Source: Streptomyces goshikiensis
GTDB taxonomy: Bacteria > Actinomycetota > Actinomycetes > Streptomycetales > Streptomycetaceae
Assembly: GCF_014650555.1 (NCBI RefSeq)
Contig: NZ_BMVE01000001.1
Coordinates: 620,001-684,000, forward strand
Length of the DNA stretch: 64,000 bases
Reading direction: 5' to 3'
Positions 35,821 to 45,412 of this stretch are shown piece after piece. Positions within the stretch are counted from its first letter, which is position 1. The number at the start of each line of letters is the position of its first letter. The notes under the pieces were generated by a model. It saw nothing but the letters and a program-made list of their open reading frames with translations. It was not told the DNA's origin and ran no database searches. Position numbers and translations under genes: made by a program.

Positions 35821-36048
35821 ATGTCCCTGCAAGACGATTTGACCGCCGTACGGCGGAACCTGGACGAGCTCACCCGCAAGGTGGAGCAGCTGGAGCGGCA
35901 GGCCGCGCACCGGCCCCCGGCGGGCGGCGGATCCGCGCCCCCGGACCCGTCGGGGATGGTGACCATCCCCGACACCCCGTACGACAGCTCGCTGTGGACG
36001 GACACCGACGACGAGGGTCTCGGTGCCCGGAACCGCCGGGCGCCCTGA
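35821..36048 (+). CDS. Small coiled-coil protein
   Basis: A 75-residue acidic protein. Residues 3-28 form a short coiled coil (LTAVRRNLDELTRKVEQLER), followed by a Pro/Gly-rich linker and an acidic end (PYDSSLWTDTDDEG). GAGGG is seven bases before the ATG and codon use is strongly GC at third positions, so I think it is real. It lies 51 bp upstream of the succinate dehydrogenase genes and may be co-transcribed. Function unknown. Confidence 0.6.
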   Translation: MSLQDDLTAVRRNLDELTRKVEQLERQAAHRPPAGGGSAPPDPSGMVTIPDTPYDSSLWTDTDDEGLGARNRRAP

Positions 36049-36099
36049 TCCGGTCCGCACGCCCCCGGTCACCCTTCATCACTCCACCCGGAGTTCCCT

Positions 36100-36921
36100 T
36101 TGGCCACAGGTACGGAACCATCCCGGCAGCCGACCGGCGTCCACGGCCCCACCCGCGCCGCGATCGCGGCCCGGCACCTGCGGACCGACCGGTGGTGGCT
36201 GGCCCCCGCCGGCACCGCGGCCGGGCTGCTCGCGTTCATCGTCTACTCGACGTGGCGGGCCTTCGCGAACGCCGACTACTACGCCGCCCCGTACGTCTCG
36301 CCGTTCTACTCCCCGTGTCTCGCGGAGAACTGCCGGGAGATGCGCAGCGGCCCGAACCTGGACCTGTTCGGCAGCTGGTGGGGCCTGTCCCCCGCCCTGC
36401 TGATCCTGGTCTTCCCGCTCGGCTTCCGGCTGACCTGCTACTACTACCGCAAGGCGTACTACCGGGGCTTCTGGGCCTCGCCGCCCGCCTGCGCCGTCGC
36501 CGAGCCGCACGCCGCGTACAGCGGCGAGACCCGCTTCCCGCTGGTCCTGCAGAACGCGCACCGGTACTTCTTCTACGCGGCGGTGCCCGTCGCGGGCATC
36601 CTCACGTACGACACCGTGCTGACCTTCCGCGACGGCGACTACGCGTGGGGCCACATGGGCCTCGGAACCCTGCTGTTCCTGGTCAACATCACGCTGATCT
36701 GGGCGTACACGCTGTCCTGCCACTCCTGCCGGCACATCATGGGCGGCCGCCTGAAGCACTTCTCCAAGCACCCGGTGCGCTACCGGCTGTGGGGGTGGGT
36801 CAGCCGGCTCAACGCCCGCCACATGCTGCTGGCCTGGTCCTCCCTGATCAGCGTGGCCCTGTGCGACTTCTACGTGTACCTGCTGGCCAGCGGCACCTTC
36901 ACCGACCCGAGGATCTTCTGA
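36100..36921 (+). CDS. sdhC: Succinate dehydrogenase membrane anchor, Sdh1 type
   Basis: A 273-residue membrane protein with five to six helices (for example WLAPAGTAAGLLAFIVYS, FLVNITLIWAYTLSC) and several conserved His residues (H174 in LQNAHRYFFYAA, CHSCRHIMGG) that can ligate haem. The length is the same as I recall for M. tuberculosis Rv0249c, the Sdh1 anchor. It begins with TTG at 36100, with GGAG six bases upstream. One base separates its stop from the sdhA start. It would pass electrons between the iron-sulfur subunit and quinone. Confidence 0.88.
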   Translation: MATGTEPSRQPTGVHGPTRAAIAARHLRTDRWWLAPAGTAAGLLAFIVYSTWRAFANADYYAAPYVSPFYSPCLAENCREMRSGPNLDLFGSWWGLSPALLILVFPLGFRLTCYYYRKAYYRGFWASPPACAVAEPHAAYSGETRFPLVLQNAHRYFFYAAVPVAGILTYDTVLTFRDGDYAWGHMGLGTLLFLVNITLIWAYTLSCHSCRHIMGGRLKHFSKHPVRYRLWGWVSRLNARHMLLAWSSLISVALCDFYVYLLASGTFTDPRIF

Positions 36922-36922
36922 C

Positions 36923-38821
36923 ATGGTTCAAGTCGACCGGCAGCAGTGGGACGTGGTCGTGGTCGGCGCGGGAGGCGCCGGACTGCGGGCCGCGATCGAG
37001 GCCCGCGAGCGGGGCGCCCGTACGGCCGTGATCTGCAAGTCCCTGTTCGGCAAGGCCCACACCGTGATGGCGGAGGGCGGGATCGCCGCCTCCATGGGCA
37101 ACGTCAACGAGGGCGACAACTGGCAGGTGCACTTCCGCGACACCATGCGCGGGGGCAAGTTCCTCAATCAGTGGAGGATGGCCGAGCTGCACGCGAAGGA
37201 GGCCCCGGACCGGGTCTGGGAGCTGGAGACCTGGGGCGCGCTCTTCGACCGCACGCCCGACGGGAGGATCTCCCAGCGCAACTTCGGCGGACACGAGTAC
37301 CCGCGCCTCGCACACGTGGGCGACCGGACCGGCCTGGAGCTGATCCGCACCCTCCAGCAGAAGATCGTCCAGCTCCAGCAGGAGGACTTCAAGGAGTACG
37401 GGGACCACGAGGCCCGGCTCAAGGTCTTCCAGGAGTGCACGGTCACCAGGGTCCTGAAGGAAGGGCCGAGGGTCTCGGGGGCCTTCTGCTACGAGCGCGA
37501 GTCCGGCCGGTTCTTCGTCCTGGAGGCCCCGGCGGTGGTGCTGGCCACCGGCGGCATCGGCAAGTCCTTCAAGACCACCTCGAACTCCTGGGAGTACACC
37601 GGCGACGGCCACGCGCTGGCCCTGCTCGCGGGGGCTCCCCTGCTGAACATGGAGTTCGTGCAGTTCCACCCCACCGGCATGGTCTGGCCGCCCTCGGTCA
37701 AGGGGATCCTCGTCACCGAGTCGGTGCGCGGCGACGGCGGGGTGCTGCGCAACAGCGAGGGCAAGCGGTTCATGTTCGATTACGTCCCGGACGTCTTCAA
37801 GGAGAAGTACGCGGAGTCCGAGGAGGAGGGCGACCGCTGGTACGAGGACCCGGACCACAACCGGCGCCCGCCCGAGCTGCTCCCCCGCGACGAGGTGGCC
37901 CGGGCCATCAACTCCGAGGTCAAGGCGGGCCGCGGCTCCCCGCACGGCGGGGTGTTCCTGGACGTGTCGACGCGGATGCCCGCGGAGCGGATCCGCCGGC
38001 GGCTGCCGTCGATGTACCACCAGTTCAAGGAGCTGGCGGACGTGGACATCACCGCCGAGGCGATGGAGGTGGGCCCGACCTGCCACTACGTGATGGGCGG
38101 CATCGCGGTCGACTCGGACAGCGCCGCCACCGTCGGGGTCCCCGGGCTCTTCGCGGCGGGCGAGGTCGCGGGCGGCATGCACGGCTCGAACCGGCTCGGC
38201 GGGAACTCCCTCTCCGACCTGCTGGTCTTCGGGCGCCGCGCCGGGCTGCACGCGGCCGGGTACGCCGCCTCCGCCGGCCGCCCCGCAGTGTCGCAGGCGG
38301 AGATCGAGGCCGCCGCCGCGGAGGCGCTGGCCCCGTTCCACGCCGACGAGGGCGCGGAGAACCCGTACACGCTCCACCAGGAGCTCCAGACGACCATGAA
38401 CGACCTGGTCGGCATCATCCGCCGCGCGGGCGAGATGGCCGAGGCCCTGGAGAGGCTCGCCGCCCTGCGGGTACGGGCGGCCCGGGCCGGCGTCGAGGGG
38501 CACCGGCAGTTCAACCCGGGCTGGCACCTCGCCCTGGACCTGCGGAACATGCTGCTGGTCAGCGAGTGCGTGGCCCGCGCGGCCCTGGAACGCACCGAGA
38601 GCCGCGGCGGGCACACCCGCGAGGACTGCCCCTCGATGGAGCGGGACTGGCGGCCGGTGAACCTGCTGTGCCGCCCGGTGGACCCGGCGCCCGCCGATCC
38701 GGCGGCCGGCCGGATCGCCCTCGTCCGCACCCGTACCGAACCCATCCGCCCCGACCTGCTCGCGCTGTTCGAGAAGGACGAGCTGGTCAAGTACCTCGCC
38801 GAAGAGGAGCTCTACGAGTGA
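36923..38821 (+). CDS. sdhA: Succinate dehydrogenase flavoprotein subunit, Sdh1 type
   Basis: A 632-residue FAD enzyme oxidising succinate to fumarate. The dinucleotide motif is VVVVGAGGAGLRAA (11-24). H46 in KAHTVMAEGGI is the expected covalent FAD attachment residue. Active-site segments QFHPTG, VRGDGGVLRNSEGKRF and SNRLGGNSLSDLL follow. The sequence resembles the Sdh1 (Rv0248c) branch more than the classical TCA enzyme. GTGA overlap with sdhB. Confidence 0.93.
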   Translation: MVQVDRQQWDVVVVGAGGAGLRAAIEARERGARTAVICKSLFGKAHTVMAEGGIAASMGNVNEGDNWQVHFRDTMRGGKFLNQWRMAELHAKEAPDRVWELETWGALFDRTPDGRISQRNFGGHEYPRLAHVGDRTGLELIRTLQQKIVQLQQEDFKEYGDHEARLKVFQECTVTRVLKEGPRVSGAFCYERESGRFFVLEAPAVVLATGGIGKSFKTTSNSWEYTGDGHALALLAGAPLLNMEFVQFHPTGMVWPPSVKGILVTESVRGDGGVLRNSEGKRFMFDYVPDVFKEKYAESEEEGDRWYEDPDHNRRPPELLPRDEVARAINSEVKAGRGSPHGGVFLDVSTRMPAERIRRRLPSMYHQFKELADVDITAEAMEVGPTCHYVMGGIAVDSDSAATVGVPGLFAAGEVAGGMHGSNRLGGNSLSDLLVFGRRAGLHAAGYAASAGRPAVSQAEIEAAAAEALAPFHADEGAENPYTLHQELQTTMNDLVGIIRRAGEMAEALERLAALRVRAARAGVEGHRQFNPGWHLALDLRNMLLVSECVARAALERTESRGGHTREDCPSMERDWRPVNLLCRPVDPAPADPAAGRIALVRTRTEPIRPDLLALFEKDELVKYLAEEELYE

Positions 38822-39591
38822 CTACCTACGACGCCCGCTTCCGGATCTGGCGGGGCGACACGGAGGGCGGCGAGCTGCGGGACTTCACCGTCGAGGTGCA
38901 CGACGGCGAGGTGGTCCTGGACATCGTCCACCGGCTCCAGGCGACCCAGGTCCCGGACCTGGCGGTCCGCTGGAACTGCAAGGCCGGCAAGTGCGGCTCG
39001 TGCAGCGCGGAGGTCAACGGGCGGCCGCGGCTGATGTGCATGACCCGGATGTCGACCTTCACCCGGGAGGAGACGATCAGCGTCACCCCGCTGCGGGCCT
39101 TCCCGGTGATCCGGGACCTGGTGACGGACGTGTCGTTCAACTACCGCAAGGCGCGGGAGGTGCCGGCCTTCGTGCCGCCGCAGGGGGTGGCGCCGGGCGC
39201 GTACCGGATGCGGCAGGAGGACGTGGAGCGCTCGCAGGAGTTCCGCAAGTGCATCGAGTGCTTCCTGTGCCAGGACACCTGCCATGTGGTGCGGGACCAC
39301 GAGGAGAACAAGCCCGCGTTCGCGGGACCGCGCTTCCTGATGCGGGTGGCCGAACTGGACATGCACCCGCTGGACGCGGCGCAGGAGGCGGGCCTGGACC
39401 GCAAGCGCGCCGCCCAGGAGGACCACGGGCTCGGCCTCTGCAACATCACCAAGTGCTGTACGGAGGTCTGCCCCGAGGGCATCAAGATCACCGACAACGC
39501 GCTGATCCCGCTGAAGGAGCGGGCCGTGGACCGCGCGTACGACCCGCTGGTGTGGCTCGGGAACAAGATCCGGCGCCGGACCGCCCCGTAG
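38818..39591 (+). CDS. sdhB: Succinate dehydrogenase iron-sulfur subunit, Sdh1 type
   Basis: A 257-residue electron-transfer subunit. The [2Fe-2S] ligands are in CKAGKCGSC and the following RLMC, the [4Fe-4S] ligands in CIECFLCQDTC, and the [3Fe-4S] ligands in CCTEVCPEG. It starts with GTG at 38818, overlapping sdhA's TGA. The order C-A-B without sdhD agrees with the single-anchor Sdh1 type. Streptomyces normally also carry a second sdhCDAB operon elsewhere. Confidence 0.93.
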   Translation: MTTYDARFRIWRGDTEGGELRDFTVEVHDGEVVLDIVHRLQATQVPDLAVRWNCKAGKCGSCSAEVNGRPRLMCMTRMSTFTREETISVTPLRAFPVIRDLVTDVSFNYRKAREVPAFVPPQGVAPGAYRMRQEDVERSQEFRKCIECFLCQDTCHVVRDHEENKPAFAGPRFLMRVAELDMHPLDAAQEAGLDRKRAAQEDHGLGLCNITKCCTEVCPEGIKITDNALIPLKERAVDRAYDPLVWLGNKIRRRTAP

Positions 39592-39615
39592 CGACCCCGG
39601 CCGTTCCCGGCGGCG

Positions 39616-39650
39616 GTGGCCCCGCCCCGCACCCGCCCGGTCGGGGCCAC
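39616..39650 (+). terminator. Hairpin after sdhB
   Basis: A 9-bp stem (39616-39624 with 39642-39650) with a 17-base loop, 25 bp after the stop. Moderate strength. Confidence 0.45.
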
Positions 39651-39678
39651 TCCGGGTGCGGGGGCGGGGAAGCGCCCA

Positions 39679-39684
39679 TAATCT
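39679..39684 (+). promoter_or_regulatory. -10 hexamer, probable leaderless start
   Basis: TAATCT (within CCATAATCT) ends seven bases before the GTG at 39692. There is no ribosome site, so a leaderless message is likely. A -35 box is not obvious. Confidence 0.4.
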
Positions 39685-39691
39685 CCCAAAT

Positions 39692-41794
39692 GTGACCCCG
39701 CCGAGTAGCAGGACGCTGTCCGCCCTCGCCGCCGCGCTGCTCGCGTTCGGCGGGTGGGGGGTGGCCGGGGCGCCGTCGGCCCGGGCGGACGACCCCGTCA
39801 CCCTGTCCGCGCAGGGCCAGATCACCGACCGCGTCGGCGCCCTCGGCGACCGGCGGCCGGCCGTCGTGGCCGCGCTCGACAAGCTGTACGCGGACCGGAA
39901 GATCCAGCTCTTCGTCACCTACGTGAACGACTTCTCCGGCCGCTCCGCCCAGAGCTGGGCCGACGCCACCGCGCAGAAGAACGGCCTCGGCCAGGACGAC
40001 GTACTGCTCGCGGTGGCGACCGGGGCCCGGCAGTACGCCTATTCGGCCGACGCGGACTCCGGGTTCACCGAGGAGCAGCTCGCGGCGGTGGCCCGTACCG
40101 CCATCGAGCCCGCCCTGCGGCAGAACGACTGGGCGGGCGCCGCGATCGGCGCGGCGAACGGCTACGACGCGGTGCTCGGCGGGCAGCCCGTACCCGTCCC
40201 GAAGATCACCCCGGGCGAGGCGGACCCGGGCGGCGGGGCGGGCGGCCAGAGCGGGGCCGGGGACTTCGTGCTCCCGGTGGTCGTCGTGGGCGCGGCAGGC
40301 GCCGTCGGGGCGTTCGCGTACACCCGGCGCCGGCGCAAGACCGGAGCCGCTGCGAGGGGCACCACCGGCTGGGGCGCGCAGCCGGCCACCACGACCGCCC
40401 TGCCGCTGCCGGAACTCGACTCCAAGGCCAAGGCGTTGCTCGTGGACACCGACGACGCGGTCCGCACCAGCACCGAGGAACTCGGCTTCGCCTCGGCCCA
40501 GTTCGGCGACGAGGCGGTCGGCACCTTCACCGCCGCCCTGGAGCACGCCAAGAGCGAGCTCACCCAGGCCTTCCGGCTGCGCCAGCAGCTCGACGACGCC
40601 TACCCGGAGGACGACGCGACCCGGCGGCGGATGCTGGACGAGATCGTGGCCCGCTGTACGGAGGCGAACCGGCGGCTCGACGCCGAGTCGGCGGACTTCG
40701 ACCGGCTGCGTGACCTGGAGAAGAACGCCCCGGCGGCGCTGGCCACCGTGGAGGCGCACTTCAGCGAGCTGGCCGGCCGTACGACGACGGCGGAGGCCAC
40801 CCTGACCGCCCTCGCCGGCCGGTACGCGGACTCGGCCTCGGCCCCGGTGGCCTCCAACGCCGAACAGGCCAAGGCCCGGCTGCTGTTCGCGACGACCAAC
40901 CTCGGCGAGGCGCGGGTCGCGATCGACGCCGGGGACAACGGCAGGGCGGCCGTGCACGTACGGGCCGCCGAGGGCGCGGTGGACCAGGTGGCGACCCTGG
41001 TCGACGCGGTGGAGCGGCGGGCGCAGGAACTCGCGGAGGCGGCCGGGAAGCTGGACGGCGCCCTCACCGAGACGGAGACGGACCTCGCGGACGCGCGCGG
41101 CCTGCTGAGCGGCACCGCGGAGGGGGTCTCCACGGCGGACCTGCGCGGCCGGATCGGCCGGGCGGAGGCGGTCCTGGCCGACGTACGGCGGGAGCGGGCG
41201 GGCGGCCGCTACGACCCGATCGACGCACTGCGGCGCACCGAGGAGGCGGACGCGGCCCTCGACGAGGCCCTGGCGGGGGCGCGCGAGCGCGAATCGGGGC
41301 GCCGGCGGGCGGTGGCGCTGCTGGACCAGGCGCTGCTGACGGCCCGCAGCGCGATCGGCGCGGCGGCGGACTACGTCACCACCAGCCGGGGCGCGGTCGG
41401 CAGCCAGGCCCGGACCCGGCTCGCGGAGGCGCAGCGCCACCTGGAGCGGTCGCTGACCCTGACGGACTCGGATCCGGCGGCGGCCCTCGCCGAGGCCCAG
41501 CAGGCGGACGCGCTGGCGCGGCAGGCGCAGCAGCTGGCGGAACAGGACGTACGGGGCTACCAGGACCCCTACGCCGGCGGTGGCGGCCGGCGGCAGGGCG
41601 GCGGGATGGGCGGCGCGGTGCTCGGCGGGATCATCCTCGGCGAGATCCTGCGCGGCGGGGGCGGCGGTGGCCGGGGCGGCTTCGGCGGCGGGGGCTTCGG
41701 CGGCGGCGGTTTCGGCGGGGGCGGCGGACCCGGCCCGGGCTCCTTCGGCGGCGGCGGCACGCGCGGCCGGATGGGCGGCGGCGGCCGCTTCTGA
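39692..41794 (+). CDS. TPM-domain membrane protein with coiled-coil region and Gly-rich tail
   Basis: A 700-residue protein. A signal peptide (residues 1-30, cleavage near PSARA-DD) is followed by an external TPM (TLP18.3/Psb32/MOLO-1) domain at about 32-165, a membrane helix at about 190-212 (FVLPVVVVGAAGAVGAFAY), a cytoplasmic helical, coiled-coil-rich region to about 620, and a tail of GGGG/FGGGG units. TPM proteins take part in membrane or photosystem repair. It directly precedes a pspA gene, a pairing that is common in actinobacteria and suggests a joint role in envelope stress. The start GTG follows a -10-like TAATCT. Confidence 0.87.
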   Translation: MTPPSSRTLSALAAALLAFGGWGVAGAPSARADDPVTLSAQGQITDRVGALGDRRPAVVAALDKLYADRKIQLFVTYVNDFSGRSAQSWADATAQKNGLGQDDVLLAVATGARQYAYSADADSGFTEEQLAAVARTAIEPALRQNDWAGAAIGAANGYDAVLGGQPVPVPKITPGEADPGGGAGGQSGAGDFVLPVVVVGAAGAVGAFAYTRRRRKTGAAARGTTGWGAQPATTTALPLPELDSKAKALLVDTDDAVRTSTEELGFASAQFGDEAVGTFTAALEHAKSELTQAFRLRQQLDDAYPEDDATRRRMLDEIVARCTEANRRLDAESADFDRLRDLEKNAPAALATVEAHFSELAGRTTTAEATLTALAGRYADSASAPVASNAEQAKARLLFATTNLGEARVAIDAGDNGRAAVHVRAAEGAVDQVATLVDAVERRAQELAEAAGKLDGALTETETDLADARGLLSGTAEGVSTADLRGRIGRAEAVLADVRRERAGGRYDPIDALRRTEEADAALDEALAGARERESGRRRAVALLDQALLTARSAIGAAADYVTTSRGAVGSQARTRLAEAQRHLERSLTLTDSDPAAALAEAQQADALARQAQQLAEQDVRGYQDPYAGGGGRRQGGGMGGAVLGGIILGEILRGGGGGGRGGFGGGGFGGGGFGGGGGPGPGSFGGGGTRGRMGGGGRF

Positions 41795-41844
41795 GGCGGC
41801 CGCGACCGATGCGCCGCACCCCTTCACCCAAGGAGATCAGGATC

Positions 41845-42555
41845 ATGAGCAAGCAGACCGTCCTCGGCCGCGTCACCCAGCTGGCGAAGGCCAACATCAA
41901 CGCCCTGCTGGACCAGGCGGAGGATCCGCAGAAGATGCTGGACCAGCTGATCCGCGACTACACGAACAACATCACGGAGGCGGAGACGGCGGTCGCGACG
42001 ACCATCGGCAACCTGCGGATGCTGGAGGCGGACCACACGGAGGACGTGGACGCGGCCGCGGAGTGGGGCCGCAAGGCGCTCGCGGCGAGCCGCAAGGCGG
42101 ACGAGCTGCGGGCGTCCGGGGCGGCGGGGGACGCCGACACGTTCGACGGCCTCGCGAAGGTCGCGCTGGGCCGCCAGCTCCAGTCGGAGAAGGAGGCGAA
42201 GACGGCGGAGCCGACGATCGCGGCGCAGACGGAGGTCGTGGACAAGCTGAAGTCCGGGCTGGATTCGATGCGGAACAAGCTGACGGAACTGAAGGCGAAG
42301 CGCGACGAGCTGGTCGCGCGGGCGAAGACGGCGCAGGCGCAGAACACGATGATGGACGCGGTGAAGAACATCGACGTGATGGACCCGACGAGCGACCTGG
42401 CCCGCTTCGAGGACAAGGTCCGCCGGGAGGAGGCCAAGGCCCTGGGCAAGCAGGAACTGGCGGCCTCCTCCCTGGACGCCCAGTTCGAGGCCCTGGACGA
42501 CCTCGGCACGTCCTCGGAGATCGAAGCCCGCCTGGCGGCCCTCAAGTCCCGCTGA
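41845..42555 (+). CDS. pspA: PspA/IM30 family membrane-maintenance protein
   Basis: A 236-residue, almost wholly alpha-helical protein of the ESCRT-III-like PspA/Vipp1 family, which binds the inner leaflet and repairs leaky membrane. The N-terminal amphipathic helix (residues 4-20, TVLGRVTQLAKANINAL) and the long coiled coil LDQAEDPQKMLDQLIRDY are evident. The start at 41845 has AAGGAG ten bases upstream. It lies 50 bp after the TPM gene and is probably in the same operon. Confidence 0.93.
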   Translation: MSKQTVLGRVTQLAKANINALLDQAEDPQKMLDQLIRDYTNNITEAETAVATTIGNLRMLEADHTEDVDAAAEWGRKALAASRKADELRASGAAGDADTFDGLAKVALGRQLQSEKEAKTAEPTIAAQTEVVDKLKSGLDSMRNKLTELKAKRDELVARAKTAQAQNTMMDAVKNIDVMDPTSDLARFEDKVRREEAKALGKQELAASSLDAQFEALDDLGTSSEIEARLAALKSR

Positions 42556-42587
42556 TCCGGCCCGTCCGGCGGTCGGAGGGCCGGGGT

Positions 42588-42609
42588 CCGGGGGCCGCGG
42601 CGCCCCCGG
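42588..42609. terminator. Hairpin between convergent pspA and phosphatase gene
   Basis: CCGGGGGC (42588-42595) pairs with GCCCCCGG (42602-42609), 32 bp after pspA and 36 bp before the end of the opposing gene. Confidence 0.5.
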
Positions 42610-42644
42610 CACGGGCGGCGCCGACACGCCCCCGGAGGGGCCGG

Positions 42645-45263
42645 TCAGCCGTACATGCTCAGCAGTTGCTCCGCCGACAGCTCCGAGACGGACTCCCCGT
42701 CAGCCCCCGGCAGCGGGAGTTCGAACCACACCGTCTTCCCCCGGTGGGTCCGCCGCGTGCCCCAGCCCGCCGACAGCATCCCGACCAGCTGGAGCCCCCG
42801 CCCGCCCTCGTCGGTGTCCCGCGCCCGCCGCCGCCGGGGCTGCACCAGGTTCGCGTCCCACACCTCGCACACCAGCGTCCGGTCCAGCAGCAACCGCAGC
42901 CGGATCTCCCCTTCCCCGTACCGCAGCGCGTTCGTCACCAGCTCGCTGACCAGCAGTTCGGTGGTGTCCAGCAGCCCCTCCAGCCCCCAGGCCGGCAGCT
43001 TCGCGCGCGCCAGTTCCCGCGCGCGCCCCACCGACCGGGCCTCCCTCGGCAGCTGCCAGTCCCCCACCGCGTCCACCGGCAGCCCCTGCACCCGTGCCAT
43101 CAGCAGTGCGATGTCGTCCTCCCCGTGCCGCGTGTCGAGCGTGTTCAGTACGTGGTCGCAGACGTCCTCCAGCGGCCGCACCGGATCGGCCAGGGCCTCC
43201 CGCAGGCCCCGCAGGCCCTCCTCCAGCGGGTGGTCCCGCGACTCGACCAGCCCGTCCGTGTACAGCGCCAGCAGCGCGCCCTCGGGGAGGTCGACCTCCA
43301 CCTCCTCGAACGGCTCCCCGCCCACGCCCAGCGGCATTCCCGTCGGCACCTCCAGCAGCAGCCCCGGCCGCGGCGCGCCTCCCGGTTCCGGGGGTTCGAC
43401 CAGCACCGGCGGCATGTGGCCGGCGTTGGCGATCGTGCAGCGGCGCGTCACCGGGTCGTAGACGGCGTACACGCAGGTGGCGAGGTAGACCTCCGAGCGG
43501 TCCGCGTCCCGTGAGTGCAGCGCCGCCCGCGAGGCCTGCTGGGAGCCGCCGGGCGCGCCGAGCCCCCGGGCGATCTCGTCCAGCGCGCTCAGCACCTCCG
43601 CCGGTTCGAGGTCCAGCAGCGCGAGCGTCCTTACGGCCGTGCGCAGTTCGCCCATGGCCACCGCCGCCCGCAGTCCGCGGCCCATGACGTCCCCGACGAC
43701 CAGCGCCGTCCGGTGCCCCGGCAGCTCGATGACGTCGAACCAGTCGCCGCCGACCTCGGTCGCCGCGTTGCCCGGCAGGTAGCGGCAGGCGATGTCCAGT
43801 CCCGCCGCCTCCGGGTCGCCCGGGGGCAGCAGGCTGCGCTGGAGTATCAGCGCCCGCTCGTGCTCGCGCCGGTACAGCCGCGCGTTGTCGATGCAGACCG
43901 CGGCCCGCGCGGCCAGCTCCACCGCCACGGCCCGGTCGCGTTCCCCGAAGGGCTCGCTGCCCTTCGTACGGGAGAACTGGGCGAGTCCGACCACGGTGTC
44001 GTGCGCCACGAGCGGCACCACGAGCGTGGACTGCACGAGGTCGTCCGCCCCGCCGGACACCAGCAGCCGGGGCTGCGCCGTCCGCAGCGCGAGCGCTCCG
44101 GGCGAGGCGGCCGGGTAGCGGTGTACCTCCCCTACGGAGACCAGCGCGCCGGGACCCGACAGCGGCGCGTCCGACACCGCCGAGGCGAAGGCGACCCGCC
44201 GCAGCGGCGCGGACGGGGCCCGCCCGGCCCCCTGTCCGGGCAGCGACGGCAGCCCCGGGCCCTGCGGCCGGGCGGGCCGGTCGTCGTCGCCGAGCAGCAG
44301 CCCTTGGTACAGGTCGACGGAGGCCAGGTCGCAGAAGCCGGGGACGGTGACGTCGAGGAGTTCCCGGGCGGTGGTCTCCAGGTCGAGGGAGTTCCCGATC
44401 CGGTGCCCGGCCTCGTTGAGGAGGGCGAGGTTGCGCCGTACCCCGGCGGCCTCGCGGGCGGCGAGGTGGCGCCGGGTGACGTCGGTGCCGAGACCGGCGA
44501 CGCCGATGGGGCGGCCGGAGCCGCCGTGCACCCGGTAGAGGTTGATGGACCAGTGGCGGTTGTCCCGGCTGCCCGGGGCGGCGCCGGTGATCCGCAGATC
44601 GGTGACGGACTCCCCGGTCTCCAGCACCCGGCGCAGGGCGTCGGACATCCGGTCGGCCTCGTGGGCGGGGAGGTAGTCGTGGACGGTGCGGCCGCGGTGC
44701 TCCTCGGCGTCGCCGCCGAACACGGTCGCGAAACGGCGGTTGGCGCGCTGCACGGTGAGGTCCGTACCGAAGAGGAGGAATCCGAAAGGAGATTGGCCGA
44801 ATATGGCCTGCGAGGCGGCGAGATCGGATTCGATCCGCCGCAGCGCGCGTACGTCGACGACGACGCACAGCGCGGCTCGCTCACCGGTCTCCGCCCTGGT
44901 CGGCATCACATAGATCTCGGCCACCCCGTGCGCACCGTCGCCGCCGGGGATCCGGAACGGGACGAGACCCGTCCATTCCTTGCCGTCGAGGATCTCGGCC
45001 ACCTTTCGGTGCCCGCCGGCGCGCAGTTCCGGCGGCATGAAGGCCTCGACCGGATCGCGGCCGACCGTCTGGGCCGCGGTGAGGCCGAACAGCTCCTCGG
45101 CGCGCAGGCTCCACTGGTCGACGAGCCCGTCCGGACCGATCGAGAACGACGCGACCTTTATGTAGTCATATATCGAGCCAGGCGGGCTGCTGTGCCACAT
45201 GGAGTCGTGCCATGACTCCTCGGGCACTCGGGCCTGATGTGCCTGCGCAGGTATCTCGCTCAC
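42645..45263 (-). CDS. PAS-PAS-GAF-SpoIIE phosphatase with C-terminal HATPase
   Basis: An 872-residue soluble signalling protein. Two PAS domains (about 30-140 and 145-275) and a GAF domain (about 290-480) precede a SpoIIE-type PP2C phosphatase (about 495-725; GDWFDVIELPGHRTALVVGD, GMPLGVGGEPFEEVEVDL) and an anti-sigma-like ATPase domain (about 735-860; ELVTNALRYG, DEGGRGLQL). The class regulates sigma factors through anti-sigma antagonists. Both an activating phosphatase and a possible kinase are joined in one chain. GTG start with GGAGGGG eight bases upstream. The free HATPase gene just upstream is of the same subfamily. Confidence 0.9.
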   Translation of the reverse strand: MSEIPAQAHQARVPEESWHDSMWHSSPPGSIYDYIKVASFSIGPDGLVDQWSLRAEELFGLTAAQTVGRDPVEAFMPPELRAGGHRKVAEILDGKEWTGLVPFRIPGGDGAHGVAEIYVMPTRAETGERAALCVVVDVRALRRIESDLAASQAIFGQSPFGFLLFGTDLTVQRANRRFATVFGGDAEEHRGRTVHDYLPAHEADRMSDALRRVLETGESVTDLRITGAAPGSRDNRHWSINLYRVHGGSGRPIGVAGLGTDVTRRHLAAREAAGVRRNLALLNEAGHRIGNSLDLETTARELLDVTVPGFCDLASVDLYQGLLLGDDDRPARPQGPGLPSLPGQGAGRAPSAPLRRVAFASAVSDAPLSGPGALVSVGEVHRYPAASPGALALRTAQPRLLVSGGADDLVQSTLVVPLVAHDTVVGLAQFSRTKGSEPFGERDRAVAVELAARAAVCIDNARLYRREHERALILQRSLLPPGDPEAAGLDIACRYLPGNAATEVGGDWFDVIELPGHRTALVVGDVMGRGLRAAVAMGELRTAVRTLALLDLEPAEVLSALDEIARGLGAPGGSQQASRAALHSRDADRSEVYLATCVYAVYDPVTRRCTIANAGHMPPVLVEPPEPGGAPRPGLLLEVPTGMPLGVGGEPFEEVEVDLPEGALLALYTDGLVESRDHPLEEGLRGLREALADPVRPLEDVCDHVLNTLDTRHGEDDIALLMARVQGLPVDAVGDWQLPREARSVGRARELARAKLPAWGLEGLLDTTELLVSELVTNALRYGEGEIRLRLLLDRTLVCEVWDANLVQPRRRRARDTDEGGRGLQLVGMLSAGWGTRRTHRGKTVWFELPLPGADGESVSELSAEQLLSMYG

Positions 45264-45412
45264 GCGACCGTCCCCTCCAGCTCACCGCAACCGGACCGGC
45301 CATGACCGAAGTATTCAGCACCACGGCCCCGGACGGCACGACGTTCACGATCACAAAAAGGTCCCGTTAGTTTCCGGCCACGTCCGGTGATCGTCGGCCA
45401 TCCTTCCCCTTG

